Below are positions 34,762 through 43,732 of a stretch of 64,000 nucleotides of DNA, in pieces. Position 1 is the first letter of the stretch. The number at the start of each line of letters is the position of its first letter. A program made the translations under genes and the position numbers. This stretch comes from Cohnella fermenti. Its GTDB lineage: Bacteria; Bacillota; Bacilli; Paenibacillales; Paenibacillaceae. The notes below the pieces were generated by a model. The model did not search any database and was not told the origin of the DNA. It worked only from the letters and a program-made list of their open reading frames with translations. The stretch is from the NCBI RefSeq assembly GCF_004801405.1, contig NZ_SSOB01000002.1:248001-312000 (forward strand), read 5' to 3'.

Positions 34762-36633
34762 GTGAGAAGCAGAGTCGTATTGTTGTGGGCAACCGTCGTC
34801 GCGCTGGCCGCATCGTTGCTCGGCTATCTGCCCGAACGGGCGAACGCGGCAAGCGTAAGCATCACGAACGGCACCGACTGGCTCGATACGGCGGGCAACC
34901 CGATTCTGGCGAACAGCGGCAACATTCTGAAGGTGGGAAGCACTTATTACCTGTACGGCGAGCATGCCGTCGGCGGCACGTTCGACAGCGTTAATGTGTA
35001 TACGTCAACCGACTTGAAGAACTGGACATTCAGCAATGCCATTCTGACGAAAAGCTCGGCGACCGAGCTGAATTCCAGCAAAATCGAGCGACCCAAAGTT
35101 ATTTACAACTCGTCGACGGGGCAGTACGTGCTGTGGGCGCATTACGAGAACGGCACGGATTACAGCTTGGCGCGGGTCGCCGTCGCCACAAGCAGCACGC
35201 CGAACGGCAACTTCACGTATCAGGGCAGCTTCCGGCCGCTCGACTACGAATCCCGCGACATGACCGTCTTCGTCGACAGCGACGGCGACGGCTATCTGTT
35301 CAGCGCCTCCAAGAAGAACGGCGGAGCCAACGATACGATGGCGGTATTCAAGATGAACTCGAGCTACACCGGAATCAGCTCCTTCGTCGGATGGCTGTTC
35401 GAGAACGGCTACCGGGAAGCGCCGGCCGTCGTGAAGAAGGGCAGCCGCTACTACCTGTTCACCTCCCAGGCTTCCGGATGGTACCCGAACCAAGGCGCGT
35501 ACGCGACGGCGACTTCGATCTCGGGAACCTGGTCGTCGCTGTCCCCGTTCGGGAATCCGTCGGCGTTCGGCTCGCAGATTCACGATATCGCGACGATTGC
35601 GGGAAGCTCCGCGACGTCGTATATTTACATGGCGGATCGTTGGAACCCGCTGGATCTGAGCGATCATAAGCATATCTGGCTGCCGCTCACGTTGAACGAC
35701 TCGGCCGGCACGGCCACGCTTGAATGGTACAGCGATTGGAGCATCGACGCCGCAAGCGGGGCAATTGCAACCCCTTCGCTCGTCAACCATGCCGAGGGCA
35801 AGACGGCAACGGCCGGTTCGACCGCGTCGACCTCGGCCGCGTCGAACGCCAACGACGGCAACTATCAGACATCGTGGACAGCCTCTTCTGCTGCCTGGCC
35901 CTCCTGGTGGCAGGTCGACTTCGGCGCGCCGAAAACGATCACCGAGGTCGACATCTCCTGGTTCATGTACAAGGGCTCGGAAGGCTACTACAAGTACAAG
36001 ATCGAAGTCAGCAACGACGGAGTGAACTATTCGACGATCGACCGCACGACCAATACGACGTACGGGTTCACGACCGACAAGGTGCACTTCACCGCCCGCT
36101 ACGTCCGGATCAATCTGGTCAACGCCGTTCTCTGGAACAACCCGAGCAACTGGTACACCCCGACCTTGCACGAGGTGAAGCTGCTCGGACCGTCCACGGC
36201 CGACGCGACGGGCTACAGCCAATTCGCGTCCCACAACTATCCGACCTACTACATCCGCCATTACAACTACGTCGCCCGGATCGACCCGAGCGTATCGCCG
36301 GTGCTCGATTCCGAGTTCCGCGTCGTGCCCGGCCTCGGCAGCTCGTCCGGCGTCTCGCTCGAATCGATCAACTTCCCGGGCTACTTCCTGAGAAGGAATT
36401 CGAGCAACAAGATCGTCCTGGAGGTCTACTCCGATACGACCGCCTACAAGAACGACGCCACCTTCCTGCTCGCTTCGGGATGGGCGGACAGCTCGAAGAT
36501 CAGCTTCCAGTCCTACAGCCAGCCCGGCTATTACATCCGGCATTACAATTACGTCCTCCAGCTCGACAGCGTCACTTCCTCCAGCAGCTCCACGCTGAAG
36601 AGCGACGCGACCTTCCAGCGGTACAATTACTAG
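34762..36633 (+). CDS. Secreted GH43 glycosidase with F5/8-type (CBM32-like) and AbfB (CBM42-like) domains
   Basis: 623 residues. Signal peptide (1-29, ANA-A). The five-bladed GH43-type propeller (about 33-325) starts NGTDWLDTAGNPILANSGNIL; candidate catalytic residues are Asp42, Asp166 (SRDMTVF) and Glu219 (NGYREAPAV). A galactose-binding jelly roll follows (about 335-480; WWQVDFG, YVRINLV). The C-terminus (about 485-623) has two beta-trefoil repeats, NYPTYYIRHYNYVARID and QPGYYIRHYNYVLQLD, of the arabinofuranose-binding AbfB type. Likely substrate: arabinose- or galactose-decorated plant polysaccharide. The start is a GTG with TTAGGAGG upstream. Confidence 0.88.
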   Translation: MRSRVVLLWATVVALAASLLGYLPERANAASVSITNGTDWLDTAGNPILANSGNILKVGSTYYLYGEHAVGGTFDSVNVYTSTDLKNWTFSNAILTKSSATELNSSKIERPKVIYNSSTGQYVLWAHYENGTDYSLARVAVATSSTPNGNFTYQGSFRPLDYESRDMTVFVDSDGDGYLFSASKKNGGANDTMAVFKMNSSYTGISSFVGWLFENGYREAPAVVKKGSRYYLFTSQASGWYPNQGAYATATSISGTWSSLSPFGNPSAFGSQIHDIATIAGSSATSYIYMADRWNPLDLSDHKHIWLPLTLNDSAGTATLEWYSDWSIDAASGAIATPSLVNHAEGKTATAGSTASTSAASNANDGNYQTSWTASSAAWPSWWQVDFGAPKTITEVDISWFMYKGSEGYYKYKIEVSNDGVNYSTIDRTTNTTYGFTTDKVHFTARYVRINLVNAVLWNNPSNWYTPTLHEVKLLGPSTADATGYSQFASHNYPTYYIRHYNYVARIDPSVSPVLDSEFRVVPGLGSSSGVSLESINFPGYFLRRNSSNKIVLEVYSDTTAYKNDATFLLASGWADSSKISFQSYSQPGYYIRHYNYVLQLDSVTSSSSSTLKSDATFQRYNY

Positions 36634-36665
36634 CCTCACGCCGTTTTGCAGCGGCAACTCGAACG

Positions 36666-36687
36666 GGCGCCTGGGTCCCCAGGCGCC
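36666..36687 (+). terminator. Hairpin after GH43
   Basis: 9-bp perfect stem GGCGCCTGG / CCAGGCGCC, 4-nt loop, weak T tail (TTGCTTCC). Confidence 0.55.
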
Positions 36688-36875
36688 TTGCTTCCGTCGT
36701 CCGGGCCGGGACGGCGGTATTTCTTCATGGCTATATTCTTCACGGCGACATGCTTCGAATGTGACATTCTGCCATAGAGGCCACCCACCGTTCCATTGAA
36801 TCCACCTTGCGCCTATGTCACAATAGGTTCCGAAAGAACGCGTCAATCACTCCGATTGGAGGTACATGCCTTACT

Positions 36876-37799
36876 ATGAAGACGATCAAGCTGGGGACAA
36901 GCTCCCTTGAGGTTCCCGTTGTAGCCGTAGGTTGTATGCGAATGAACTCCCTGGATAAGCCGCAGGCGGAACGATTCGTTCGAACCGCGCTGGAGGAAGG
37001 CGCGAACTTCTTCGATCACGCGGACATCTATGGTACCGGGGAGTGCGAGTCGATCTTCGCCGATGCGGTCGGAATGACGCCCGCCCTCCGCGAACAGATG
37101 ATTCTTCAGTCGAAGTGCGGCATTCGCCCGGACAAGAAGACATTCGACTTCTCCAAGGAGCACATCCTTGCTTCTGTCGACGCAATTCTCGGACGCCTGA
37201 AGACCGACTACCTCGATGTGCTGCTGCTTCACCGTCCGGATACGCTCGTCGAGCCGGAGGAGGTAGCGGAAGCGTTCGACCTCCTGGAGCAAGCCGGCAA
37301 GGTTCGCCACTTCGGCGTCTCCAACCAGAACCCGATGCAGATTCAGTTGCTCAAGAAGGCCGTGAAGCAGCCGCTCGTGGCGAATCAGCTTCAGCTCAGC
37401 ATCACGAACGCGACGATGATCTCCCAAGGCTTCAACGTCAACATGGAGAATGCGGCGGCCGTGAATCGCGACGGCAGCATCCTTGACTTCTGCCGCCTCC
37501 ACGATATTACCATTCAGCCGTGGTCTCCGTTCCAGTACGGCTTCTTCGAGGGTGTTTTCCTCGGCAGCGAGAAGTTCCCGGAGCTCAACGCGAAGATCGG
37601 CGAGATCGCCGCCCGCTATGGCGTCACGGACACGACGATCGCCATCGCCTGGCTGCTCCGCCACCCGGCGAACATGCAGCCGGTCATCGGCACGATGAGC
37701 ATCGAGCGGCTGAAGGACTGCTGCAAGGCGGCCGACATCCGCCTGACCCGCGAGGAATGGTACGACATCTTCCGTTCCGCCGGCAACGTTCTGCCTTAA
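36876..37799 (+). CDS. Aldo/keto reductase (YdhF-like)
   Basis: 307-residue NADPH-dependent AKR TIM-barrel enzyme. The catalytic tetrad is visible: Asp in FFDHADIYG, the following Tyr, Lys in ILQSKCGI, and His in LLLHRPDTL. The cofactor end has AWLLRHPANMQPVIGTMSIERL. Overall pattern is that of E. coli YdhF. I use the ATG at 36876 (KTIKLGTSSLEV); GGAGGT is 12 nt upstream, a little far. Substrate unknown. Single gene. Confidence 0.9.
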   Translation: MKTIKLGTSSLEVPVVAVGCMRMNSLDKPQAERFVRTALEEGANFFDHADIYGTGECESIFADAVGMTPALREQMILQSKCGIRPDKKTFDFSKEHILASVDAILGRLKTDYLDVLLLHRPDTLVEPEEVAEAFDLLEQAGKVRHFGVSNQNPMQIQLLKKAVKQPLVANQLQLSITNATMISQGFNVNMENAAAVNRDGSILDFCRLHDITIQPWSPFQYGFFEGVFLGSEKFPELNAKIGEIAARYGVTDTTIAIAWLLRHPANMQPVIGTMSIERLKDCCKAADIRLTREEWYDIFRSAGNVLP

Positions 37800-37869
37800 T
37801 GCATGGAGGAGGGTTTCTCCCGCTTCGGCGAGGGGCCCTCCTTATATGCTCCGCCCCCCCACGACCGCC

Positions 37870-38129
37870 GATTTTATACGGTTTTTCACACTCATTACGC
37901 TCCGAGCCCCCTCCTACTACCGATTTTATACGGTTTTTCACACTCATTACGCTCTGAACCCCCTCCGACTACCGATTTTATGCGATTTTTCACACTCATT
38001 ACGCTCTGAACCCCCTCCGACCGCCGATTTTATATGGTTTTTCACACTCATTACGCTCTGGACCCCCTCTGACCGCCGATTTTATGCGATTTTTCACACT
38101 CATCTCGCTCCGCCCCCCCTCTAGCTGCC
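37870..38129 (+). repeat. Five tandem 52-bp units of the phased palindrome family
   Basis: Units start with GATTTTAT at 37870, 37922, 37974, 38026 and 38078, exactly 52 bp apart. Each carries the core TATRYGRTTTTTCACAC followed by TCATTACGCTC and a C-rich stretch. The last unit has diverged at its 3' end, and the tail of a sixth precedes the first. The core matches the four-core cassettes elsewhere. The flanks up to 38430 hold no gene. Confidence 0.92.
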
Positions 38130-38430
38130 AGCCTTATATAATTTGAGAGTCTCCACCGGCTCCTCAAATGCGCAGTTTGGTTACTCTCTTCCACCCTCCG
38201 ACGCTCCGTCCCGGCCATGTACGCAGTGAAACTATCTTCTTGCTCCCTTCGCCCACCGACCGCCGACTGCCGAATGCCCCCGCCCCTCACCGCCAAGGGA
38301 AAAATCACCAAAAAGACCTATCCTCCGCTAAAGTTCGTTAATTTTCGTAGTTCTATATGCCTAGAATCCTGTTTGTGCTAAAATTTAGTAGTATCAGATT
38401 TGAACCACTCCCAACGACATGAGGAATATA
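38130..38430. other. Gene-free leader of the signalling operon
   Basis: 301 bp between the tandem repeats and the kinase start. It contains AT-rich runs near 38320-38400 that could hold the operon promoter, but no confident -35/-10 pair was found. No ORF with a ribosome site was seen. Confidence 0.4.
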
Positions 38431-39600
38431 ATGGATGCCCAGCTAACGAGCAAGGCTATATTCGCCCTGAAACTGTTTGTCGTCGGAGGCACCATTCTCC
38501 TGCTGTTTCATACGCGCAACTTCTCCATCGGGCTCTGCCTGGCGGCTGTCTCGTATGCCCTGCTCGACCTGGCAAGAGATTACGTTCTGAAGCTGGACCT
38601 GTCCGGCAGGACCGGAACCGGCTTCCTGCTGTTCCAACTGCTGTTCGCCCTCACGATCAGCATCTGGTCGGAGAGCTTCGTTGCCCAGCTCTATCTGTTG
38701 ATACTGATTGGGGAATTCACCTTCTATCATTCGCGGCTGCATTCGATCGTCTTCACATGCTTCACCTACATCAGCATTCTGATCGGTGTCATGATTTACC
38801 GCGAGCTGCCTCCGCTCGAGGATATCTACATCCTCATCCCGCGCGTCATCGACTACTTCGCCATGTTCGGGATGAGCTTGTTCGCGAGGCTCGCCTTCGA
38901 GCAGAAGAACCAGCTTGCCATCGACAACGAGCGGCTTCGAATCGCATCCGTGGAGCTGGAGCACAAGACGGCGCTGCAGGAGAGGGCGCGCATCTCGCGG
39001 GAGATTCACGATTCGGTGGGGCACACGCTGACCGCCGCCCTGTCGGGCGTACAGACGGCATCCCGCGCGATCCGCAAGGACAATCATGCGCTCGCCGCAG
39101 AGATGATGGAGCGCACGGAAGAGAGCATCCGCCGCGGATTGAACGACGTCCGGACTTCGGTGCACCTGCTCCGCGAAGGCGTTCCCGGAACCTCGTTCCT
39201 TCCCGAGATCGTCAAGCTGATCGAGGAGACGAAGGGCCGGGCCGGCGTACAGATCGATCGGGAGATCGACGAATCGCTCCCGGAGCTCCCGCCGCTGGTG
39301 GAGCTGACCATCTATCGCGCCTTGCAAGAAGGGCTTACCAACGGACTTCGGCACGCAGGCAGCACCCGATTCCGCTTCAAGCTGAACGCCCGGGACGGAG
39401 CGATTCGCTTCCGTCTCGAGAACGAAGGGCCTGTGCCCGGGTCCGTGACTCCCGGCTTCGGGCTGAATTCCATGAAGGAGCGGGTCGAAGCCGTCAGCGG
39501 GAAGCTGACGATCGGCGCGACGGAGGCCCGGGACGGCATGTCCCTGAACATCGATATCCCATGGCCCGCCAATAACCCGATGCAGGAGGAGAGAGAATGA
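38431..39600 (+). CDS. Sensor histidine kinase, NarL/DesK type
   Basis: 389 residues. Six transmembrane helices (about 8-155) with little external sequence, a coiled coil (about 160-185), then HisKA_3 with phospho-His193 in ISREIHDSVGHTLTAAL, and an HATPase domain (LTIYRALQEGLTNGLRHAG, PGFGLNSMKERVEAV). The ATG at 38431 follows GAGGAATATA; the ATG four codons earlier overlaps the ribosome site. It overlaps the next gene by ATGA, so kinase and regulator are made together. Confidence 0.92.
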   Translation: MDAQLTSKAIFALKLFVVGGTILLLFHTRNFSIGLCLAAVSYALLDLARDYVLKLDLSGRTGTGFLLFQLLFALTISIWSESFVAQLYLLILIGEFTFYHSRLHSIVFTCFTYISILIGVMIYRELPPLEDIYILIPRVIDYFAMFGMSLFARLAFEQKNQLAIDNERLRIASVELEHKTALQERARISREIHDSVGHTLTAALSGVQTASRAIRKDNHALAAEMMERTEESIRRGLNDVRTSVHLLREGVPGTSFLPEIVKLIEETKGRAGVQIDREIDESLPELPPLVELTIYRALQEGLTNGLRHAGSTRFRFKLNARDGAIRFRLENEGPVPGSVTPGFGLNSMKERVEAVSGKLTIGATEARDGMSLNIDIPWPANNPMQEERE

Positions 39601-40277
39601 ACCGCTCCGCGATTCTCATCGCCGAGGACCAGCCGCTTATCCGGGACGGACTGGCCGCGATTCTTGCCTTGGAGAACAAATATACGATTGTCGCCAAGGT
39701 CGGAGACGGCCTCTCGGCAGTCAAGGCAGCCTTGACGTATAAACCGGATCTCGTTCTTATGGACATTCACATGCCCAAGCTCGACGGTCTTCAGGCGACC
39801 AGAAGCATCAAGGCGGAAGCCCCGGAGACGAAAATCCTCATTCTGACGACGTTCGAGGACGACGAGTACATGTGGGAGGCGATCCGGTACGGCGCGAGCG
39901 GCTTTCTCGTGAAGGGGGCGGAGACGGAACAGATTCTGTCCGCCGTGCGGGATTGCCTGAACGATCGCGTGAGCTACCCTTCGAGCCTGCAAGCGAAGCT
40001 GGCCCGCCTGCTCAGCGAGACCGCGGCGACGGCCGAGCCGCTCGCTCCCGGTGCGGACAGACCGGCAAGACAGGAGCCGAGTCTGCTCGAAGGGCTCACC
40101 CTCCAGGAGAAGAACATCCTGAAGCGCCTGAAGCAAGGCAAGTCCAACCAATCGATTGCCGACGATCTCTTCCTGACGACCGGAACGGTCAAAAATTACT
40201 TAAGCGCAATCTACAAGAAGCTGAACGTGAACAGCCGCTCCGAAGCGCTCGCTCTCTTGTACGAGCAAGAATTCTGA
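39597..40277 (+). CDS. NarL/FixJ family response regulator
   Basis: 226 residues: receiver with phosphoacceptor Asp56 (LVLMDIHMP) and Lys in SGFLVKGAE, an unusually long Ala/Pro-rich linker (about 130-160), then a LuxR HTH with LTLQEKNILKRLKQGKSNQSIADDL and TTGTVKNYLS. ATGA overlap with the kinase gene. The large hybrid kinase starts 39 nt after its stop, so all three genes may respond to the same signal. Confidence 0.92.
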   Translation: MNRSAILIAEDQPLIRDGLAAILALENKYTIVAKVGDGLSAVKAALTYKPDLVLMDIHMPKLDGLQATRSIKAEAPETKILILTTFEDDEYMWEAIRYGASGFLVKGAETEQILSAVRDCLNDRVSYPSSLQAKLARLLSETAATAEPLAPGADRPARQEPSLLEGLTLQEKNILKRLKQGKSNQSIADDLFLTTGTVKNYLSAIYKKLNVNSRSEALALLYEQEF

Positions 40278-40316
40278 AGCAGGAGAACTCGCGGAACTTG
40301 TCGAATCCATGTAGCC

Positions 40317-43300
40317 ATGAAGACACTACTGACTAAACTGCCTAAACTGCCGAATAAATACGTCCAGCGCAACATTGGGGTTTTCCTCCTCTGCTGTGCA
40401 GTCCTTCTCGGCTTGCGCCTGCTCTGGTCCGAAGCGTTCCATACGTCCGACCGCTTCGAAGCGCAGAACGGCGTGCTCGACCTGCGCGGAATCGATCTGA
40501 CCGCGTCGCCTCCCCTCTATCTCAAGGGGCAGTGGAGCTTCTATCCGAGCCAGCTCCTGACCTTCGAAGATATCCGAGACGGGGAACCCGAATCGGCAAC
40601 GGCCAACGTTCCCGGAGATTGGAGGGACGCTCTCGGACCGGACGCGGGCTCGTCCTACGGGTATGGGACCTACCGGCTCACCATCCTGACCGATCCGCTC
40701 GTGCAGCCGGTCGCTCTGTGGATCAAGGGGCTCCAGGCGGCATCCGAGACGGAGATCAACGGCAAGGTTGTCGGCGCAGGCGGAACGGTTGCCGACCGGA
40801 AGGACGCCTACACACCAAGAAGCCTCTCTTACGAGCCCACCTATGAGCTTGAAGGAGCAACGAAGCTGGAGCTTCTCATTCGCGTCGCCAATTACGACGA
40901 TCCGCTGCACGGAGGATTGACCGGTTCCATTCGCTTCGGCTCCCAGCCGGCGATCGATACCGTTCATTGGTATGCGATCGGCTTCCAGATGCTCACGATA
41001 GCGTTCCTGTTCCTTCATGGCATATACGCCTGCATTCTCTATCTGTTCAGCTCCCGGGACCGGGGCATTCTGCAGACCGGATGGCTGACCATCCTGGTCG
41101 GCTTCGCTGTCGCTTCGGGCCACGACAACCTGCTTCCGCTGTGGGTTCCGATCGGGTACTCCGCGACGATCAAGATCCGACTGCTCTCCTTGCTGTGGCA
41201 AAATTACCTGATTCTTATCCTCTATCGCCACTTCGCCGGAATGAAGCAACGCAGCCGATGGGTCGACGCTTACGCGGCGGTCCTCCTCCTTCTGTCGGTC
41301 GTCGGAATAGCGGCTCCCGTTGCCTGGGCGAACGCTATCGTCGACCTGGGGATTTTTATCATCGTGTATCTGACCGCCTTCGTCTGGTTCGTCGGCATCG
41401 TCTTCATCATGATCTTCAAGAAGCAGAAGGACCCGGACATCATCTTCCTGCTGCTCACCGCGTTCGGAATCATCTCCAACCTGATCTGGAGCGTCTTCGA
41501 GTCGAACTACAATGTCACGACGGTCTACTATCCGGTCGATATCATTCTCGCCGCTATCGGATTCGCTTCTTATTGGTTCAAGAAGTACCACCGCAATTCC
41601 AAGGAGAACGCCGAACTGAGCGAGCAGCTTCGCCGTGCCGACAAGCTCAAGGACGAGTTCCTCGCGAACACCTCGCACGAGCTCAGAACTCCCCTGCACG
41701 GGATCATGAACATCGCGCAGAACGTCGCCAACCGGGATCGGTCGAGGCTCAGCGAGGACAGCCTGAAGGACATGGAATTGCTCGTCACCGTCAGCCGGCG
41801 CATGTCCTACCTGCTCGGCGACCTCCTCGACCTCTCCCTCCTTCGGGAACAGCGCATCCGGCTCCACCCGGAGCCGCTCGACGTCCAAGCGATCGTGCCC
41901 GGCGTCATCGACATGCTGCGGCCGCTGCTCGAAGGACGCCCCATCCGGATCGCTGCGGATATCGAGGAAGACCTGCCGGCCGTGTGGGGCGATGAGAAGC
42001 GATTCGTCCAAGTTCTCTACAACCTTCTGCACAATGCGTTGAAGTATTCGGAGGAAGGGACGATTGTCGTCGCCGCGAAGCGCCAGGCCGGCCAGGCCGT
42101 TATTCTTGTCAGCGACGAGGGCATCGGCATGGACGGGAGCACGCAGGAGCGTATTTTCCTGCCTTATGAACAAGGCTTGGGCGGCGTCAACGACGGAAGC
42201 GGGTTCGGACTCGGCCTCAGCATCTGCAAGCAGCTAGTCGAGCTGCACGGAGGCGAGATCGGCGTCCGCTCGCAGCTCGGGGAAGGCTCGGAGTTCCGAT
42301 TCACCTTGCCCTTCGCCGATGCGGCGGCAACAAGGCCCGGCCCGGAAGCAAGCTCCGGTGCCGAGGAGACGGAGGAGCGAGGAGCCTCCGAGGTCGGCAT
42401 CTTCCATGCGGAAGCTGTTCGAAGAGAAGTCGCCGCCGCCGCGGAACGAATTCCCCATCTGCTCGGCGACCGGAAGATGAGGGTTCTGGCCGTGGACGAC
42501 GATCCGGTCAATCTGAACGTTCTCGAGGGCATGCTCGCTTCGGAGCCTTACCTGGTAACGACAACGCGTTCCCCGCGGGAAGCGTTGGAATGGATCGGGA
42601 CGCGGCCCTACGACCTGCTGATCGCGGACGTCATGATGCCACACATGTCCGGCTACGAGCTGACGCAGCGGGTGCGGGAACGGTTCTCCGTGTCGGAGCT
42701 GCCGATTCTGCTGCTGACCGCCCGCAGCCAGCCGTCCGATATATATGCCGGCTTCCTGGCCGGGGCCAACGATTACGTGACCAAGCCGGTGGACGCCATG
42801 GAGCTTCAGTACCGGATTCGCGCGCTCACGACGCTGAAGCAATCGATCAACGAGCATGTCCGCATGGAAGCCGCTTATCTGCAAGCCCAGATCCGACCGC
42901 ACTTCCTGTTCAATACGCTCAACTCGATTCTCGCCCTGAGCGATATCGACTCCGAGAAGATGAGAGAGCTTGGCGAGGCCTTCGCCTCCTACCTGCGGAT
43001 CAGCTTCGACTTCCTCAATACGGAGGAGTTGGTCGACCTGCAGCACGAGTTGAAGCTGGTCGAGGCGTATCTGTTCGTGGAGAAGGCACGATTCGAGGAC
43101 CGTCTGTCCGTCGAATGGGAGGTCGATTCCTCCCTCCGTGTCCGCGTTCCTCCATTGTCGATTCAACCTCTGGTGGAAAATGCCGTCAAACACGGACTGC
43201 TGTGTCGGAATGTTGGCGGAACCGTGCGAATTCGAATCGTTCGTCAGGACGGCGCCATTCTCGTCGAAGTGTCCGACGACGGCAAGGGGATGGAGCCCGA

Positions 43301-43463
43301 ACGGGCGGCCCAACTGTTGCAGCCTGCCATAAGAAGCTCCGGCGGGGTCGGTCTCGCCAACACGCATCGCCGCCTGACGCAATTGTTCGGACAAGGGTTG
43401 TCCATTCGGAGCAAGCCGGAAGAAGGCACGACGGTTGCCTTCCGAGTCCCGGAGACCCCATAG
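40317..43463 (+). CDS. Hybrid double histidine kinase (7TM, HisKA-HATPase, REC, LytS-type kinase)
   Basis: 1048 residues. Order: helix (15-35); external galactose-binding-like domain (about 45-210; [15 protein letters not shown]); 7TMR-DISM membrane region (215-420); HisKA with phospho-His454 in [12 protein letters not shown]; HATPase (about 555-665); Ala/Glu-rich linker; receiver (722-835) with Asp771 in [11 protein letters not shown] and Lys823; then a LytS/YehU-type His_kinase domain with His862 in [13 protein letters not shown] and a second HATPase. Two separate kinases therefore flank one receiver in a single chain. No good ribosome site precedes the ATG; no alternative start is better. 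It follows a kinase-regulator pair in the same direction. Confidence 0.92.
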   Translation: MKTLLTKLPKLPNKYVQRNIGVFLLCCAVLLGLRLLWSEAFHTSDRFEAQNGVLDLRGIDLTASPPLYLKGQWSFYPSQLLTFEDIRDGEPESATANVPGDWRDALGPDAGSSYGYGTYRLTILTDPLVQPVALWIKGLQAASETEINGKVVGAGGTVADRKDAYTPRSLSYEPTYELEGATKLELLIRVANYDDPLHGGLTGSIRFGSQPAIDTVHWYAIGFQMLTIAFLFLHGIYACILYLFSSRDRGILQTGWLTILVGFAVASGHDNLLPLWVPIGYSATIKIRLLSLLWQNYLILILYRHFAGMKQRSRWVDAYAAVLLLLSVVGIAAPVAWANAIVDLGIFIIVYLTAFVWFVGIVFIMIFKKQKDPDIIFLLLTAFGIISNLIWSVFESNYNVTTVYYPVDIILAAIGFASYWFKKYHRNSKENAELSEQLRRADKLKDEFLANTSHELRTPLHGIMNIAQNVANRDRSRLSEDSLKDMELLVTVSRRMSYLLGDLLDLSLLREQRIRLHPEPLDVQAIVPGVIDMLRPLLEGRPIRIAADIEEDLPAVWGDEKRFVQVLYNLLHNALKYSEEGTIVVAAKRQAGQAVILVSDEGIGMDGSTQERIFLPYEQGLGGVNDGSGFGLGLSICKQLVELHGGEIGVRSQLGEGSEFRFTLPFADAAATRPGPEASSGAEETEERGASEVGIFHAEAVRREVAAAAERIPHLLGDRKMRVLAVDDDPVNLNVLEGMLASEPYLVTTTRSPREALEWIGTRPYDLLIADVMMPHMSGYELTQRVRERFSVSELPILLLTARSQPSDIYAGFLAGANDYVTKPVDAMELQYRIRALTTLKQSINEHVRMEAAYLQAQIRPHFLFNTLNSILALSDIDSEKMRELGEAFASYLRISFDFLNTEELVDLQHELKLVEAYLFVEKARFEDRLSVEWEVDSSLRVRVPPLSIQPLVENAVKHGLLCRNVGGTVRIRIVRQDGAILVEVSDDGKGMEPERAAQLLQPAIRSSGGVGLANTHRRLTQLFGQGLSIRSKPEEGTTVAFRVPETP

Positions 43464-43568
43464 CGAAGCGCTGCTGGAATGGTCGTTTATCGACAAAATT
43501 ATTGTTTTTCCACGTTTCAGTGACAAATTTATAGCGGATTCGGCAGTGAAAATTGTCGATTCTCCCAA

Positions 43569-43596
43569 TGGACACAACTGTCAAAACAGCTATAAT
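43569..43596 (+). promoter_or_regulatory. Promoter of the GGDEF-EAL gene
   Basis: -35 TGGACA (43569-43574), 16-bp spacer, -10 TATAAT (43591-43596). Confidence 0.6.
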
Positions 43597-43616
43597 TCTA
43601 GAAAAGAGGAATCCAA

Positions 43617-43694
43617 ATGCTTCCTGTGCCGATTAACCCTAACACATTCCTAATTCTATCCCCTAACATTTCTAACACTTATCCTTTAATCTGA
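43617..43694 (+). CDS. Possible 25-codon leader ORF before the GGDEF-EAL gene
   Basis: An ATG at 43617 has AGAGGA six bases upstream and opens a 25-codon frame (MLPVPINPNTFLILSPNI...) that ends at TGA 43692-43694. It lies in the 5' leader, after a good promoter, and stops 38 nt before the main start. It could be a translated leader peptide or chance. Rich in Asn, Pro, Ile and Leu, without a membrane helix. Confidence 0.35.
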   Translation: MLPVPINPNTFLILSPNISNTYPLI

Positions 43695-43732
43695 GTTTGG
43701 CATTACCAATCCCTTCCTTAGCGGGTGTGACC

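Noticed and set aside
37870..38129. Regularly spaced 52-bp repeats as a CRISPR array
   Set aside because: The whole unit, including the supposed spacers, repeats; there are no unique spacers and no cas genes.
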